From Bradyrhizobium sp. B124 (GTDB lineage: Bacteria; Pseudomonadota; Alphaproteobacteria; Rhizobiales; Xanthobacteraceae): DNA of 64,000 nucleotides. This document shows, piece by piece, positions 7,986 to 17,645 of this stretch (position 1 is the first letter of the stretch; each line of letters opens with the position of its first letter). The notes beneath the pieces are model-generated. The model was not told the DNA's origin, ran no database searches, and saw only the letters and a list, made by a program, of their open reading frames with translations. Position numbers and translations under genes: made by a program. The stretch spans positions 806,001-870,000 of the forward strand of contig NZ_CP152413.1 of NCBI RefSeq assembly GCF_038967635.1, written 5' to 3'.

Positions 7986-8489
7986 TCAGCCCGCAGGGCT
8001 TGGCGCGGCGAGGGCGCCCGGGATCGGCAGCGGCGCATCCTTGGAGACGCCGAGCACCGGAAAACTTCGAATTTTACGCACGTTGGGCAGGCCGGCGAAC
8101 TGCAGCAGCTGCTGACGCATGTCGTCGACGCTGGGTGCGACGCATCTCAGCATAAAATCGGCATCGCCCGAGATCCGCCAGCATTGCAGGAAGCGCGGCA
8201 CGGCGGCGACCGCCGCCTCGAACGCCTCGATCGCAACCAGGTTCTGGCTGTCGAGCTGGATCAGGACGAAGGTCGTCACCTCGTAGCCCAACAGCCGCTC
8301 GTCGAGCGTGGCGCGGATCGCCTGCACCACACCGCGGCTGCGCAAGGCGCGGACCCGGCGCAGGCAGGGCGGCGCGGTGATGCCGACGCGCTCCGCGAGC
8401 TCGTTGATCCTGATCCGGCCGTCCCGCTGCAATTCCGACAGGATACGCAAATCGATGTCATCGAGCTGTGGGCGCTCCGTCACAGTCAC
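7986..8489 (-). CDS. Lrp/AsnC family transcriptional regulator
   Basis: A 167-residue feast/famine regulator. Residues about 8-65 form the winged helix-turn-helix (LDDIDLRILSELQRDGRIRI, then ERVGITAPPCLRRVRAL). Residues about 75-150 form the RAM/ligand-binding domain with the GDADFMLRC segment. Family members bind amino acids such as leucine and oligomerise on DNA. Its start overlaps the stop of the upstream TetR gene by four bases (ATGA), so the two are co-expressed. Next to a leucine-catabolic operon, leucine or a related amino acid is a reasonable but unproven ligand. Confidence 0.92.
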   Translation of the reverse strand: MTVTERPQLDDIDLRILSELQRDGRIRINELAERVGITAPPCLRRVRALRSRGVVQAIRATLDERLLGYEVTTFVLIQLDSQNLVAIEAFEAAVAAVPRFLQCWRISGDADFMLRCVAPSVDDMRQQLLQFAGLPNVRKIRSFPVLGVSKDAPLPIPGALAAPSPAG

Positions 8490-9139
8490 GAGCCCGCTAC
8501 CGCAGTCCGCGGGCTCTTGCTGCCGCTGCCGACCCGACCGAGCGCAGCCTGCGGTGCGACGCCCGACAGCACCAGCTTCTCATGCGCCGCGATGATGGCG
8601 TCGCGGGTCAGCCGGCCGCCGGGGCGGTACCAGGTGCAAAGACCGGTCAGCAGCGCGATGATGGCGAAGGTCGCGACCTGGATATCGCCGACCTCGAACA
8701 CGCCGTCCGAGACCCCCTCGGTGAGAATCTGCGCCAGCCGCTGCTCATAGGCGCCGCGCAACGCCACCACGACGTCGTAGTTCTTGGCATCGAGGCTGCG
8801 CAGTTCGGAATTGGCGATGAAGACCTCGCGCTTGCGGGTCATGTGATAGCTGACGTGGAAGGCGACGAAGGCGCGCAGCTGCTCGACCGGATCGGCCTTG
8901 CCCTCCAGCGCGAGGTCGAGCTCGCGCAGCAAATCGTTGATATGCTCCTGCACCAGATCGAACAGCAGGTCCTGCTTGGTTGAGATATGGTTGTAGAGTG
9001 AGCCGGCCTGGATGCCGACCTCGGCGGCGAGCTGGCGCAGGCTCATCGCCTCGTAGCCGCGCTCGAAGATCAGGCGCACGCCGGCCTTGCGGATCGCCTC
9101 CAGCGTCGTGGGGCCATGTGAGCCGATCGTGCGTGCCAT
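8486..9139 (-). CDS. TetR/AcrR family repressor, probable regulator of the ivd-mcc operon
   Basis: A 217-residue TetR-type protein with an N-terminal helix-turn-helix (IFERGYEAMSLRQLAAEVGI followed by AGSLYNHISTKQDLL) and an all-helical C-terminal ligand pocket. The gene is divergent from isovaleryl-CoA dehydrogenase, and the 192-base shared region carries two similar palindromes. By analogy with other TetR regulators of acyl-CoA catabolism, an acyl-CoA pathway intermediate would be the inducer; this is inference. The downstream Lrp gene overlaps it by four bases. Confidence 0.92.
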   Translation of the reverse strand: MARTIGSHGPTTLEAIRKAGVRLIFERGYEAMSLRQLAAEVGIQAGSLYNHISTKQDLLFDLVQEHINDLLRELDLALEGKADPVEQLRAFVAFHVSYHMTRKREVFIANSELRSLDAKNYDVVVALRGAYEQRLAQILTEGVSDGVFEVGDIQVATFAIIALLTGLCTWYRPGGRLTRDAIIAAHEKLVLSGVAPQAALGRVGSGSKSPRTAVAGS

Positions 9140-9187
9140 CAGGGCCTCGGAGGGATGTTGGCTTGTCAGGGAGTGCCGGAAACAAGC

Positions 9188-9203
9188 AAACGACCGTATG
9201 TTT
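9188..9203. promoter_or_regulatory. operator-like palindrome 1 in the tetR-ivd promoter
   Basis: AAACGACCGTATGTTT has AAAC/GTTT arms. It matches the reverse complement of the second site (9286-9301) at 13 of 16 positions. It lies 49 bases upstream of the TetR start, where autorepression would act. Confidence 0.55.
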
Positions 9204-9285
9204 ATCGCATGAAATCCCAGTCAATTCAACGAACTGCGGATTTCATGCGCAAACCATAGCACAGTCGCTTGCGAAGCAAAGAAAA

Positions 9286-9301
9286 AAACGTATGATCGTT
9301 T
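9286..9301. promoter_or_regulatory. operator-like palindrome 2 in the tetR-ivd promoter
   Basis: AAACGTATGATCGTTT has 5-bp inverted arms (AAACG/CGTTT) around a 6-base centre and ends 30 bases before the ivd start. Together with the related site at 9188-9203 it is the likely binding site of the divergently encoded TetR protein. Confidence 0.55.
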
Positions 9302-9331
9302 AATTGCAAGATGAATCTCATGGGAGGGATC

Positions 9332-10504
9332 ATGGCCTCGAACCGGGCGGCAATCTTCAATTTCGACCTTGGCGAGACCGCGGATGCGATCCGCGAGACG
9401 GTGCATGATTTCTCGACCAACGAGATCGCGCCGCGCGCCGCCGAGATCGATCGCTCCAACACCTTTCCGCGCGACCTCTGGCCGAAAATCGGCGCGCTCG
9501 GCCTGCACGGCATCACGGTCGAGGAGGAGTACGGCGGATCCGGCCTCGGCTATCTCGAACACTGCATCGCGGTCGAGGAGATCTCGCGCGCGTCGGCTTC
9601 GGTCGGGCTGGCTTACGGCGCGCATTCCAACCTCTGCGTCAACCAGATCCGCCGCAATGGCAACGAGGCGCAGAAGCGCAAGTATCTGCCCAAGCTGATC
9701 TCCGGCGAGCATGTCGGATCGCTGGCGATGTCGGAGCCGTCCGCCGGCTCCGACGTGGTCTCGATGAAGACCCGCGCCGAGAAGAAGGGCGACCGCTTCG
9801 TGCTCAACGGCAGCAAGATGTGGATCACCAACGGCCCCCATGCCGAGACGCTGGTGGTCTATGCCAGGACCGATGCCAATGCCGGCCCGCGCGGCATCAC
9901 CGCCTTCATCATCGAAAAAGGCATGAAGGGCTTCTCCACCGCGCAGAAGCTCGACAAGCTCGGCATGCGCGGCTCCGACACCTGCGAGCTGGTGTTCGAG
10001 GATTGCGAGGTGCCGGAGGAGAACGTGCTGAGTGAGGTCGGCCGCGGCGTCAACGTCTTGATGTCCGGTCTCGACTATGAGCGCGCGGTGCTGGCGGCGG
10101 GACCGATCGGCATCATGCAGGCCTGCATGGACGTCGTGCTTCCTTACGTCCACGAGCGCCAGCAGTTCGGCGAGCCGATCGGCTCGTTCCAGCTGGTGCA
10201 GGGCAAGATCGCCGACATGTACACCACGATGAACGCCTCGCGCGCCTATGTGTACGCCGTGGCGAAGGCCTGCGACCGCGGCGAGACCACGCGCGAGGAC
10301 GCCGCCGGCGCGATCCTCTATGCCGCCGAGAAGGCCACCCAATGCGCGCTGGATGCGATCCAGCTGCTCGGCGGCAACGGCTACATCAACGACTATCCGA
10401 CCGGCCGGCTGCTGCGCGATGCCAAGCTCTACGAGATCGGCGCCGGCACCAGCGAGATCCGCCGCATGCTGATCGGCCGCGAGCTGTTCGCCAAGACGGC
10501 CTGA
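9332..10504 (+). CDS. ivd: isovaleryl-CoA dehydrogenase
   Basis: FAD-dependent acyl-CoA dehydrogenase of leucine catabolism, converting isovaleryl-CoA to 3-methylcrotonyl-CoA. The 390-residue length is typical. Motifs include [20 protein letters not shown] (FAD/substrate binding), KMWITNGP, and the C-terminal [20 protein letters not shown] with [12 protein letters not shown]. The specific assignment as IVD rests on the adjacent methylcrotonyl-CoA carboxylase and HMG-CoA lyase genes. The ATG at 9332 has GGGAGGG just upstream, better than the ATG at 9311. It is the first gene of the operon and follows the two operator-like sites. Confidence 0.95.
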   Translation: MASNRAAIFNFDLGETADAIRETVHDFSTNEIAPRAAEIDRSNTFPRDLWPKIGALGLHGITVEEEYGGSGLGYLEHCIAVEEISRASASVGLAYGAHSNLCVNQIRRNGNEAQKRKYLPKLISGEHVGSLAMSEPSAGSDVVSMKTRAEKKGDRFVLNGSKMWITNGPHAETLVVYARTDANAGPRGITAFIIEKGMKGFSTAQKLDKLGMRGSDTCELVFEDCEVPEENVLSEVGRGVNVLMSGLDYERAVLAAGPIGIMQACMDVVLPYVHERQQFGEPIGSFQLVQGKIADMYTTMNASRAYVYAVAKACDRGETTREDAAGAILYAAEKATQCALDAIQLLGGNGYINDYPTGRLLRDAKLYEIGAGTSEIRRMLIGRELFAKTA

Positions 10505-10591
10505 GCTGTGCACCGGCCGTCGTGCCTCCGGCGCGGCGGCTCGCTTTCCAAAAAAATCCTGTCGGCCACTCCAGCGAAACGTGCAACACCG

Positions 10592-12196
10592 ATGCCGCTT
10601 CATTCGACGATCGATCCCACATCCTCTGAATTCGCCCGCAACGCCGATGTGATGCGCAGCCTGGTCGCGGAGCTCCGGGACAAGCTCAAGCAGGTTGCCG
10701 GCGGCGGGGGCGAGACCTCGCGCAAGCGGCACACCTCGCGCGGCAAGATGCTGGCGCGCGATCGCGTCGATCTGCTGGTCGATCCCGGCACCGCATTCCT
10801 CGAGCTGTCGCCGCTCGCCGCCAACGGGCTCTACGGCGGTGACGTCCATTCGGCCAGCGTCATCACCGGCGTCGGACGCATCGCGGGACGCGAATGCATC
10901 ATCGTCGCCAACGACGCCACCATCAAGGGCGGCACCTACTACCCGCTGACGGTGAAGAAGCATCTGCGCGCGCAGGACATCGCGCGGCAGAACAATCTGC
11001 CCTGCGTCTACATGGTGGATTCCGGCGGCGCCTTCCTGCCGCTGCAGGACGAGATCTTTCCCGACGAGCGGCATTTCGGCCGCATCTTCTACAATCAGGC
11101 GCAGATGTCGTCGCAGGGCATCCCGCAGATCGCCATCGTGATGGGCTCCTGTACCGCGGGCGGCGCCTATGTGCCTGCGATGTCGGACGAGAGCATCATC
11201 GTGCGCAACCAGGGCACGATCTTCCTCGGCGGACCGCCGCTGGTGAAGGCCGCGACCGGCGAGGTCGTCACCGCTGAAGAGCTCGGCGGCGCCGACGTCC
11301 ACTCCCGGCAGTCGGGTGTGACCGATCACTACGCGCAGAACGATGCGCACGCGATCGGGATCGCGCGGCGCATCGTCGGCACGCTGAAGCAGCCGGCGAA
11401 GGCGCCGCTCAACATGAAGGCGCCGCAGGAGCCGCTGTTTCCCGCCGAGGAGATCTACGGCGTGGTCTCCGCCGACGGCCGCAAGCCGTTCGACGTGCAT
11501 GACATCATCGCGCGGATCGTCGACGGCTCCGAATTCGACGAGTTCAAGAAGCTGTACGGCACCACGCTGATCTGCGGCTTCGCCCATATCTGGGGCTATC
11601 CGGTCGGCATCATCGCCAACAACGGCATCCTGTTCAGCGAGAGCTCGCTGAAGGGCGCGCATTTCATCGAGCTGTGCTGCCAGCGCGGCATTCCCCTGGT
11701 GTTCCTGCAGAACATCACCGGCTTCATGGTCGGCAAGAAGTACGAGGCCGGCGGCATCGCGCGCGACGGCGCCAAGCTGGTGACCGCGGTTGCGACCGCC
11801 GGCGTGCCGAAATTCACCGTCGTGATCGGCGGCTCCTACGGCGCCGGCAATTACGGCATGTGCGGCCGCGCCTACAGCCCGCGCTTCCTCTGGCTGTGGC
11901 CGAACGCCCGCATCTCGGTGATGGGCGGTGAGCAGGCCTCGATGGTGCTGAGCCAGGTGCGGCGCGACGGCATCGAAGCCAAGGGCGAGAGCTGGTCGGC
12001 GGAAGAGGAAGACAAATTCCGCGAGCCGATCCGCGCGCAATACGAGAAGCAGGGCAATCCCTATTACGCGACGGCGCGGCTCTGGGACGACGGCGTGATC
12101 GATCCCGCCGATACCCGCCTGGTGCTCGGGCTCGGCCTGTCGGCCGCGGCCAATGCGCCGATCGAGCCGACGAAGTTCGGCCTGTTCAGGATGTGA
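10592..12196 (+). CDS. mccB: methylcrotonyl-CoA carboxylase, carboxyltransferase (beta) subunit
   Basis: Carboxyltransferase that moves CO2 from biotin to 3-methylcrotonyl-CoA, giving 3-methylglutaconyl-CoA. The 534-residue protein has the ClpP/crotonase-like acyl-CoA carboxylase fold. Conserved regions are [51 protein letters not shown] and FVQN-type [13 protein letters not shown], plus [20 protein letters not shown]. The ATG at 10592 agrees with the family N-terminus, although its ribosome site is weak; the upstream extension to 10508 is low-complexity and unlikely. It is second in the leucine operon and abuts the alpha subunit gene. Confidence 0.95.
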   Translation: MPLHSTIDPTSSEFARNADVMRSLVAELRDKLKQVAGGGGETSRKRHTSRGKMLARDRVDLLVDPGTAFLELSPLAANGLYGGDVHSASVITGVGRIAGRECIIVANDATIKGGTYYPLTVKKHLRAQDIARQNNLPCVYMVDSGGAFLPLQDEIFPDERHFGRIFYNQAQMSSQGIPQIAIVMGSCTAGGAYVPAMSDESIIVRNQGTIFLGGPPLVKAATGEVVTAEELGGADVHSRQSGVTDHYAQNDAHAIGIARRIVGTLKQPAKAPLNMKAPQEPLFPAEEIYGVVSADGRKPFDVHDIIARIVDGSEFDEFKKLYGTTLICGFAHIWGYPVGIIANNGILFSESSLKGAHFIELCCQRGIPLVFLQNITGFMVGKKYEAGGIARDGAKLVTAVATAGVPKFTVVIGGSYGAGNYGMCGRAYSPRFLWLWPNARISVMGGEQASMVLSQVRRDGIEAKGESWSAEEEDKFREPIRAQYEKQGNPYYATARLWDDGVIDPADTRLVLGLGLSAAANAPIEPTKFGLFRM

Positions 12197-12210
12197 CCCA
12201 GGATCTGACC

Positions 12211-14220
12211 ATGGACCGCTCAAAACTCTACCGGCGCTTCCGCACGCTTCTGATCGCCAACCGCGGCGAGATCGCCTGCCGCGTCATCCGCTCGGCGCGC
12301 GCGATGGGGTTGCGCACCGTCGCGGTCTATTCCGAGGCCGATCGCGACGCGATGCATGTCGCGCTTGCCGACGAGGCGGTACTGCTCGGGCCGGCACGGG
12401 CGCGCGACAGCTATCTCAACACCGAGCACGTCATCGCAGCCGCTCGCGCGATCGGCGCGGAAGCGGTGCATCCCGGCTACGGCTTCCTGTCGGAGAACGC
12501 CGAATTCGCACAAGCCTGCCTTGATGCTGGCCTGGTGTTCGTCGGTCCGACCGCGGCGATGATGACCGCGATGGGCTCGAAATCCGGCTCGAAGGCGTTG
12601 ATGGAGAAGGCCGGCGTGCCGTTGGTGCCCGGCTATCACGGCGAGGCGCAGGACGAGGCGATCCTGGCGGAGGCCGCCAACCGGATCGGCTTCCCGGTGC
12701 TGGTGAAAGCGTCGGCCGGCGGCGGCGGCCGCGGCATGCGCGTGGTCAATTCGGCGGGCGAGCTGTCGGCCGCGATCACAAGCGCCAAGCGCGAAGCCAA
12801 GGCGGCGTTCGGCGACGACCGCATGCTGATCGAGAAATACGTGCAGAACCCGCGCCACATCGAGGTGCAGATCATCGGCGACAGCCACGGCAATCTGCTT
12901 TCGCTGTGGGAGCGCGAATGCACGCTGCAACGCCGGCACCAGAAGGTGATCGAGGAGGCGCCGTCGCCCACGCTCAACGCCGCGCAGCGCGAGACCGTCT
13001 GCGAGGCCGCCCGCAAGGCGGCCGGCGCGGTCAATTATGTCGGCGCCGGCACCATCGAGTTCGTCTCCGACGGCAAGGATGTGTTCTTCATCGAGATGAA
13101 CACGCGTTTGCAGGTCGAACATCCCGTCACCGAGCTGATCACCGGCGTCGATCTGGTCGAGTGGCAGCTGCGCGTTGCCTTCGGCGAGGCGCTGCCGCTG
13201 AAGCAGGACGAGATCAAGCTCAATGGCCACGCCATCGAGGCGCGCGTCTACGCGGAAAATCCGCAGAAGAACTTCATGCCTTCGGTCGGCCGCATCAAGA
13301 CCTGGTGCACGCCGCCGGAAGGCGACGGCCTGCGCATCGACGCCGGCTATCGCAGCGGCGATAACGTCTCGCCGTACTACGACGCGATGCTTGCCAAGGT
13401 GATCGCCTGGGCGCCGACGCGCGAGGGCGCGATCGAGAAGCTCAATCGCGGGCTGGAACAAACCGACGTCCGCGGCATCGTCACCAACATCCCGTTCCTG
13501 TCGGCGCTGGTGACGCATCCGGACGTCAGGGCCAATGCGATCGATACCGGCTTCATCGAGCGCGAGCTGAAGAACCTGACATCAGGCACAGGCGCGGCCG
13601 GCGAGTTCGAGCTCTGCGCAGCGGTGGCAGCGATCGTGCAGGATGAACAGAAGGCCGCGCGAAGCGAGGCAAACTCGCCCTGGCAGGCGTTCGGCTGGAT
13701 GCCGGTCGGCCGCCGCCAGCGGGTGTTTTCATTCCGGCAGGGCCACGAGGCCGCCCAGACCGTCACGCTGTACTATGGCAACGGACCATCGACGCTATTC
13801 GTCAGCGGGCGCGAGGTCGCCTTCGCGATCTCGTCAGCCGGCGATGATGGCTTCGACCTGACGCTCAGGGGGGTGAAGTCGCGCGTCGCATCGGTGATCG
13901 AGGGCCACGAGCTTTACCTGCGCACCCGCAACGGCCGTTTCGACCTGCACTGGGTTGATCCGTTCGGCGGCGAGAGCGAGGAGCAGGTCGGTGAGGACAA
14001 AATCGTGGCGCCTTTGCCGGGCACCGTGGTCGCGCTGCTGGCCGAGGAGGGCGCGACGCTGGAGAAGGGCGCGCCGATCCTCACCCTCGAAGTGATGAAG
14101 ATGGAACAGACCCTGCGCGCGCCCTATGCCGGCGTGTTGAAGAAGCTCAAATGCAAGGTCGGCGACATCGTCGGCGAGGGCGTCGAGCTTGCTGAAGTCG
14201 AGCCCGCGGCCGCGTCATGA
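12211..14220 (+). CDS. mccA: methylcrotonyl-CoA carboxylase, biotin carboxylase/BCCP (alpha) subunit
   Basis: ATP-dependent biotin carboxylase fused to a biotin carrier domain. Residues about 7-450 form the carboxylase: LLIANRGEIACRVIRSAR, HPGYGFLSENAEFA, the ATP loop KASAGGGGRGMRVV, and EMNTRLQVEHPVTE. The C-terminal domain carries the biotinylation motif EVMKMEQ near residue 632, with Val in place of the usual Ala. The ATG at 12211 has AGGA seven bases upstream; a GTG at 12193 overlapping the mccB stop is the alternative. The stop overlaps the HMG-CoA lyase start by four bases, so the genes are translationally coupled. Confidence 0.95.
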   Translation: MDRSKLYRRFRTLLIANRGEIACRVIRSARAMGLRTVAVYSEADRDAMHVALADEAVLLGPARARDSYLNTEHVIAAARAIGAEAVHPGYGFLSENAEFAQACLDAGLVFVGPTAAMMTAMGSKSGSKALMEKAGVPLVPGYHGEAQDEAILAEAANRIGFPVLVKASAGGGGRGMRVVNSAGELSAAITSAKREAKAAFGDDRMLIEKYVQNPRHIEVQIIGDSHGNLLSLWERECTLQRRHQKVIEEAPSPTLNAAQRETVCEAARKAAGAVNYVGAGTIEFVSDGKDVFFIEMNTRLQVEHPVTELITGVDLVEWQLRVAFGEALPLKQDEIKLNGHAIEARVYAENPQKNFMPSVGRIKTWCTPPEGDGLRIDAGYRSGDNVSPYYDAMLAKVIAWAPTREGAIEKLNRGLEQTDVRGIVTNIPFLSALVTHPDVRANAIDTGFIERELKNLTSGTGAAGEFELCAAVAAIVQDEQKAARSEANSPWQAFGWMPVGRRQRVFSFRQGHEAAQTVTLYYGNGPSTLFVSGREVAFAISSAGDDGFDLTLRGVKSRVASVIEGHELYLRTRNGRFDLHWVDPFGGESEEQVGEDKIVAPLPGTVVALLAEEGATLEKGAPILTLEVMKMEQTLRAPYAGVLKKLKCKVGDIVGEGVELAEVEPAAAS

Positions 14221-15131
14221 GCGATCAGATCCACATCGTCGAGATGGGACCGCGCGACGGCCTGCAGAACGAGAAGACGCCGGTCAGCGTCGAGGCGCGT
14301 ATCGCCTTCGTCGAGGCACTGGTGGCGGCGGGGCTTAAAACCGTCGAGGTCGGCGCCTTCGTATCGCCCAGGGCGATCCCGCAGATGGCGAGCTCCGACC
14401 AGGTGCTGCACGGCGTCAGCCACATCAAGGACGCCGAATTCCACGTGCTGGTGCCGAACGAGAAGGGCTATGACGCCGCGCGCGCGGCCGGTGCGCAGGT
14501 CGTCTCGGTGTTCGCTGCGGCCTCCGAGGGCTTTTCGCGCGCCAACATCAATTGCTCGATCGCGGAGTCGATCGAGCGCTTCAAGCCGGTGCTGGCGCGC
14601 GCCAAGGCCGATGGCGTCAAGGTGCGCGGCTATATCTCCTGCGTGCTCGGTTGTCCGTTCGACGGCGAGATCAAGCCGAAGGCGGTCGCCGACCTCGCGA
14701 TGACGCTGTGGGATCTCGGCTGCTACGAGATCTCGCTCGGCGACACCATCGGTGTCGGCACGCCGCTGAAGGCCAAGGAGATGCTGCGTGCGGTCGGCGC
14801 CGAGCTCCCGGTCGGCAACCTCGCGATGCACTTCCATGACACCTATGGTCAGGCGCTCGCCAATCTCTATGCCGGCATGGAGGAGGGCGTGCGCGTCATC
14901 GATGCCGCCGCCGGCGGCCTCGGCGGCTGCCCCTATGCGCCCGGCGCCACCGGCAACGTCGCGACCGAGGATGTCGTCTACATGCTCGAGGGCATGGGCG
15001 TGAAAACCGGTATCGATATGGAGAAGCTGCTGGCCACGACGAACGAGGTCGCCGGTTTGCTCGGCCATCCGCCGGTCAGCCGCGTCGCTTCGGCGCTGAA
15101 CGCGAAACGCAAGCGGCTGAGCGGATCGTAG
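14217..15131 (+). CDS. mvaB: hydroxymethylglutaryl-CoA lyase
   Basis: Cleaves HMG-CoA to acetyl-CoA and acetoacetate, the final step of leucine breakdown. The 304-residue TIM-barrel protein has VEMGPRDGLQNE (divalent metal Asp), the HFHDTYGQALAN metal-ligand strand, and the catalytic-Cys loop GGLGGCPYAPGATGNVATED. It overlaps mccA by ATGA and closes the ivd-mccB-mccA-mvaB operon. No 3-methylglutaconyl-CoA hydratase gene lies in the cluster, so that step must be encoded elsewhere. Confidence 0.96.
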   Translation: MSDQIHIVEMGPRDGLQNEKTPVSVEARIAFVEALVAAGLKTVEVGAFVSPRAIPQMASSDQVLHGVSHIKDAEFHVLVPNEKGYDAARAAGAQVVSVFAAASEGFSRANINCSIAESIERFKPVLARAKADGVKVRGYISCVLGCPFDGEIKPKAVADLAMTLWDLGCYEISLGDTIGVGTPLKAKEMLRAVGAELPVGNLAMHFHDTYGQALANLYAGMEEGVRVIDAAAGGLGGCPYAPGATGNVATEDVVYMLEGMGVKTGIDMEKLLATTNEVAGLLGHPPVSRVASALNAKRKRLSGS

Positions 15132-15140
15132 TTCTCCACC

Positions 15141-15179
15141 GCACGGGTTCCAGGAACCGCAAGCTGGAACCCGTTGTGC
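15141..15179 (+). terminator. hairpin after the leucine-catabolic operon
   Basis: A perfect 10-bp stem (CGGGTTCCAG with CTGGAACCCG) around a 10-base loop, extended by a GCAC/GTGC pair, starts 10 bases after the mvaB stop. There is no clear T-run, so termination efficiency is uncertain. Confidence 0.5.
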
Positions 15180-15276
15180 AGCGCACGCCGCCTTCGTTCA
15201 TCCGCTCTGGGTCAAAACCCCTCGAAAGCGTTCATGGCTTGGTGACTCAAACATGCTGAGGTGAGGGGGCTCGCAA

Positions 15277-16929
15277 TTGCTCCAGGTGCGTCTCGCCATG
15301 TCCGGACAGGTGTCAGCTTCCCGCGGCCGAACGTTTTTGGCCGGAAAGATCGTTTTCAATTTCGGTCGGTCGGCCTTCGATTGCACGGTCCGGCAGCTCA
15401 CCGATACCGGAGCGACCGTGGAACTCGAAAGCGTCGTTGGCATTCCCGACCAGGTCCAACTGTTGATCGTCGGCACCAATCAGGTGAGGCCATGCAAGCG
15501 GCTGTGGCAATCGGACCGCCAGCTCGGCCTGGTGTTTGAGGCGCAGCAGGCGAATGCTGCGGCACCCGCGCCTGCCGCTGCCGTGCCTGCCGCTCCTGCG
15601 CCATCAGCCATTCCGGAGCGGCGCAGCGGCGACATTCTGCGCGGGCACATGCTGGCGCTGCGCGCAGCGCTCGATCATATCCCGGTCGGCATCCTGCTCT
15701 TGGACGCGCAGCTGAAAGCCCTGTTCATCAACCGCGCGTTCCGGAACATGTGGCAGCTTCCGGACGCGGTGGCCGACCGCAATCCCAGCTTCACCGATCT
15801 GATGCATCACGGATGCAAGACCATGGCCTATGAGCTGCCGGCTGAGCAGCTTAAAGCCTATGTTGCCGAACGCGTGCGCCTCGTGAGCGCCGGGGATGCA
15901 AATCCGATCGATCTCAGGCGCAGCAGTGGCGATGTGGTTCGGTGTCAGTGCACGCCGCTGCCCGACGGCGGTCGGATGGTGAGCTACACGCCCGTGACCG
16001 ACATCGTGCGCGCGTCGGACAAGTTGAAGGTGCTGACCGGCGCCCTCGAGAACGTGGAGGACGGCGTCGTCCTGCTCGATCGCGATCTCAATGTGATTTT
16101 CCTCAACCGGAGAATGCGGGAATTCTGGGAGGTGAGTGAGGAGGAGATTGCGCGGCATCCGGCATACGTCACGCTTCTCACGCGCGGCCGCCGGGCAGTC
16201 CCAAGCGGCTCGACCCCGGAGCAAATCAAAGCCTTTCCGGCGAAGCGGATCGCGGAGATCAAGGCGGGCGATCACAAGCGCGACGTCCAGACGCCTGATG
16301 GCCGCAACATCAGGATCCATTGCTCAACGATGGCAAACGGCGGCCGGATGCTGACCTTTGTCGACGTGACCGATCTCGTTGGTAATGCGCGACAGCTCGA
16401 GGTGCTCGCGACCACCGATCCGCTCACCGGACTGTTCAACCGCAGGCAGTTCCTGACGACGCTGGACGCGGAGTGGAGCCGGTTCCAGCGCTACTATCGC
16501 TCCGTCTCCGTGTTGATGGTCGATATCGACTACTTCAAGAGCATCAATGACCGGCTCGGTCATGCGGCCGGCGACGAGGCCATCAAGGCCGTTGCCGAGA
16601 TCTGCATTCGCGGTAAACGCAAGTCCGACGTCGTCGGACGTGTCGGAGGCGAGGAGTTCGCGGTTCTGCTGCCGGAAACGACATTGTCGCGCGCCCGGAC
16701 CGTCGCCGAGCGCATTCGCAAGAGGGCGGAAGGGTTGGCATTGGCGGCGGATGGTCATCCGGTGCGACTGACAGTGAGCATCGGCGTTGCCGAGGCCCTT
16801 ACCAGCATGCCCGGGATAGACGCGCTGATGAAGGCCGCCGATGCCGCGCTCTACCAGGCCAAGGAGCACGGCCGGAATCGCGTCGAGTGCTGGGTGCCTC
16901 CGGCGCCACCGAAGCTGGCGGCCGAGTAG
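15277..16929 (+). CDS. diguanylate cyclase with PilZ-like, double PAS and GGDEF domains
   Basis: Predicted soluble c-di-GMP synthase of 550 residues. Residues about 8-95 resemble a PilZ domain, though without a clear RxxxR motif. Two PAS-like modules follow (about 125-235 and 255-360, each with a FINRAFRNMW / FLNRRMREFWE segment). The GGDEF domain occupies about 375-540 and has the active-site sequence GGEEF, plus an RxxD inhibitory site (RKSD) exactly five residues before it, so product inhibition is expected. The start is uncertain: TTG at 15277 follows GAGGTGAGGGGG at good spacing, while ATG at 15298 is the alternative. It stands alone between the leucine operon and the repeat-rich gap. 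Confidence 0.9.
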   Translation: MLQVRLAMSGQVSASRGRTFLAGKIVFNFGRSAFDCTVRQLTDTGATVELESVVGIPDQVQLLIVGTNQVRPCKRLWQSDRQLGLVFEAQQANAAAPAPAAAVPAAPAPSAIPERRSGDILRGHMLALRAALDHIPVGILLLDAQLKALFINRAFRNMWQLPDAVADRNPSFTDLMHHGCKTMAYELPAEQLKAYVAERVRLVSAGDANPIDLRRSSGDVVRCQCTPLPDGGRMVSYTPVTDIVRASDKLKVLTGALENVEDGVVLLDRDLNVIFLNRRMREFWEVSEEEIARHPAYVTLLTRGRRAVPSGSTPEQIKAFPAKRIAEIKAGDHKRDVQTPDGRNIRIHCSTMANGGRMLTFVDVTDLVGNARQLEVLATTDPLTGLFNRRQFLTTLDAEWSRFQRYYRSVSVLMVDIDYFKSINDRLGHAAGDEAIKAVAEICIRGKRKSDVVGRVGGEEFAVLLPETTLSRARTVAERIRKRAEGLALAADGHPVRLTVSIGVAEALTSMPGIDALMKAADAALYQAKEHGRNRVECWVPPAPPKLAAE

Positions 16930-16947
16930 ATTGCGGGATGGGTCCTT

Positions 16948-17010
16948 CGTCATTTCCGGGCTCGTGCTTCGCACGCCCTCAGGTGCGCAATTGCGCATCG
17001 GGAAATGACG
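16948..17010. repeat. inverted repeat with GCGCAATTGCGC centre
   Basis: The arms CGTCATTTCC and GGAAATGACG enclose an inner GTGCGCAATTGCGCA palindrome. The inner motif recurs at 63413-63457, so both belong to one repeat family. It lies 19 bases after the diguanylate cyclase stop and may also act as a transcript 3' end. Confidence 0.6.
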
Positions 17011-17543
17011 GAAGGAGGTGCGACAAAACAACCCGACGGGCAACTCACTCAAAATGCGTCAAGCCCGCGCGACGAAAAGATTTCGGTTTACCGGAAGGCC
17101 AACTCAGTGTTATGAAATCGCCGTCTCACCCGATCGAGGGGCGCTTCGCGATCGTCACGAACGCGGTGTGGGATGCGGTGGACGCCGAGCGTGTGACTGA
17201 CGAGAGCACGCGAAGCGGACGGTGAAGTCGTGTGGTCCTGACGCCCTAACGGCAGGTGTCTTTTCACAATACGCGAGCGCGTCTTGTGAAGGCGGTGACA
17301 AGCAAGCCCAGTCTCGCCGGGGAGAGCACGAAGTAAGCCGTAACCCATCGCGCAGGGAAAGCCGGATTGCTCCGGTTACACCTGTGGTCCTACCCCCGAG
17401 CTTTCTACCTTTTGCTCGGGGCCCATGGGTGCGATCGGCACCCGGCTTTCCCTGCGCCCTCTGCGCAAGAGAGGGCGGAACGAACAGCAAAGCTCGGGCG
17501 CTTCATGTCGCGAGAATGCGAAGCCGTGTCCCCACTCACAACT

Positions 17544-17645
17544 GTCATCGCCCGGCTCGACCGGGCGATCCAGTACGCCGCGGCCTCTCCGCTTAAGCAC
17601 GAGCGTCTCTGGAATACTGGATCACCCGCATGCGCGGGTGATGAC
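17544..17645. repeat. cloverleaf-like palindromic repeat, copy 1
   Basis: The outer ends GTCATC and GATGAC pair. Inside are an arm CGCCCGG/CCGGGCG, a longer arm ATCCAGTA/TACTGGAT and an arm ACCCGC/GCGGGT. A second copy with the same layout and much identical sequence (for example GGAATACTGGATCACCCGC) is at 36267-36366. Confidence 0.7.

Noticed and set aside
9221..12223. 1000-codon frame on the minus strand opposite ivd and mccB
   Set aside because: High-GC codon bias leaves the antisense frame open; the plus strand encodes well-conserved enzymes and the antisense product is His/Arg/Gln-rich without motifs.
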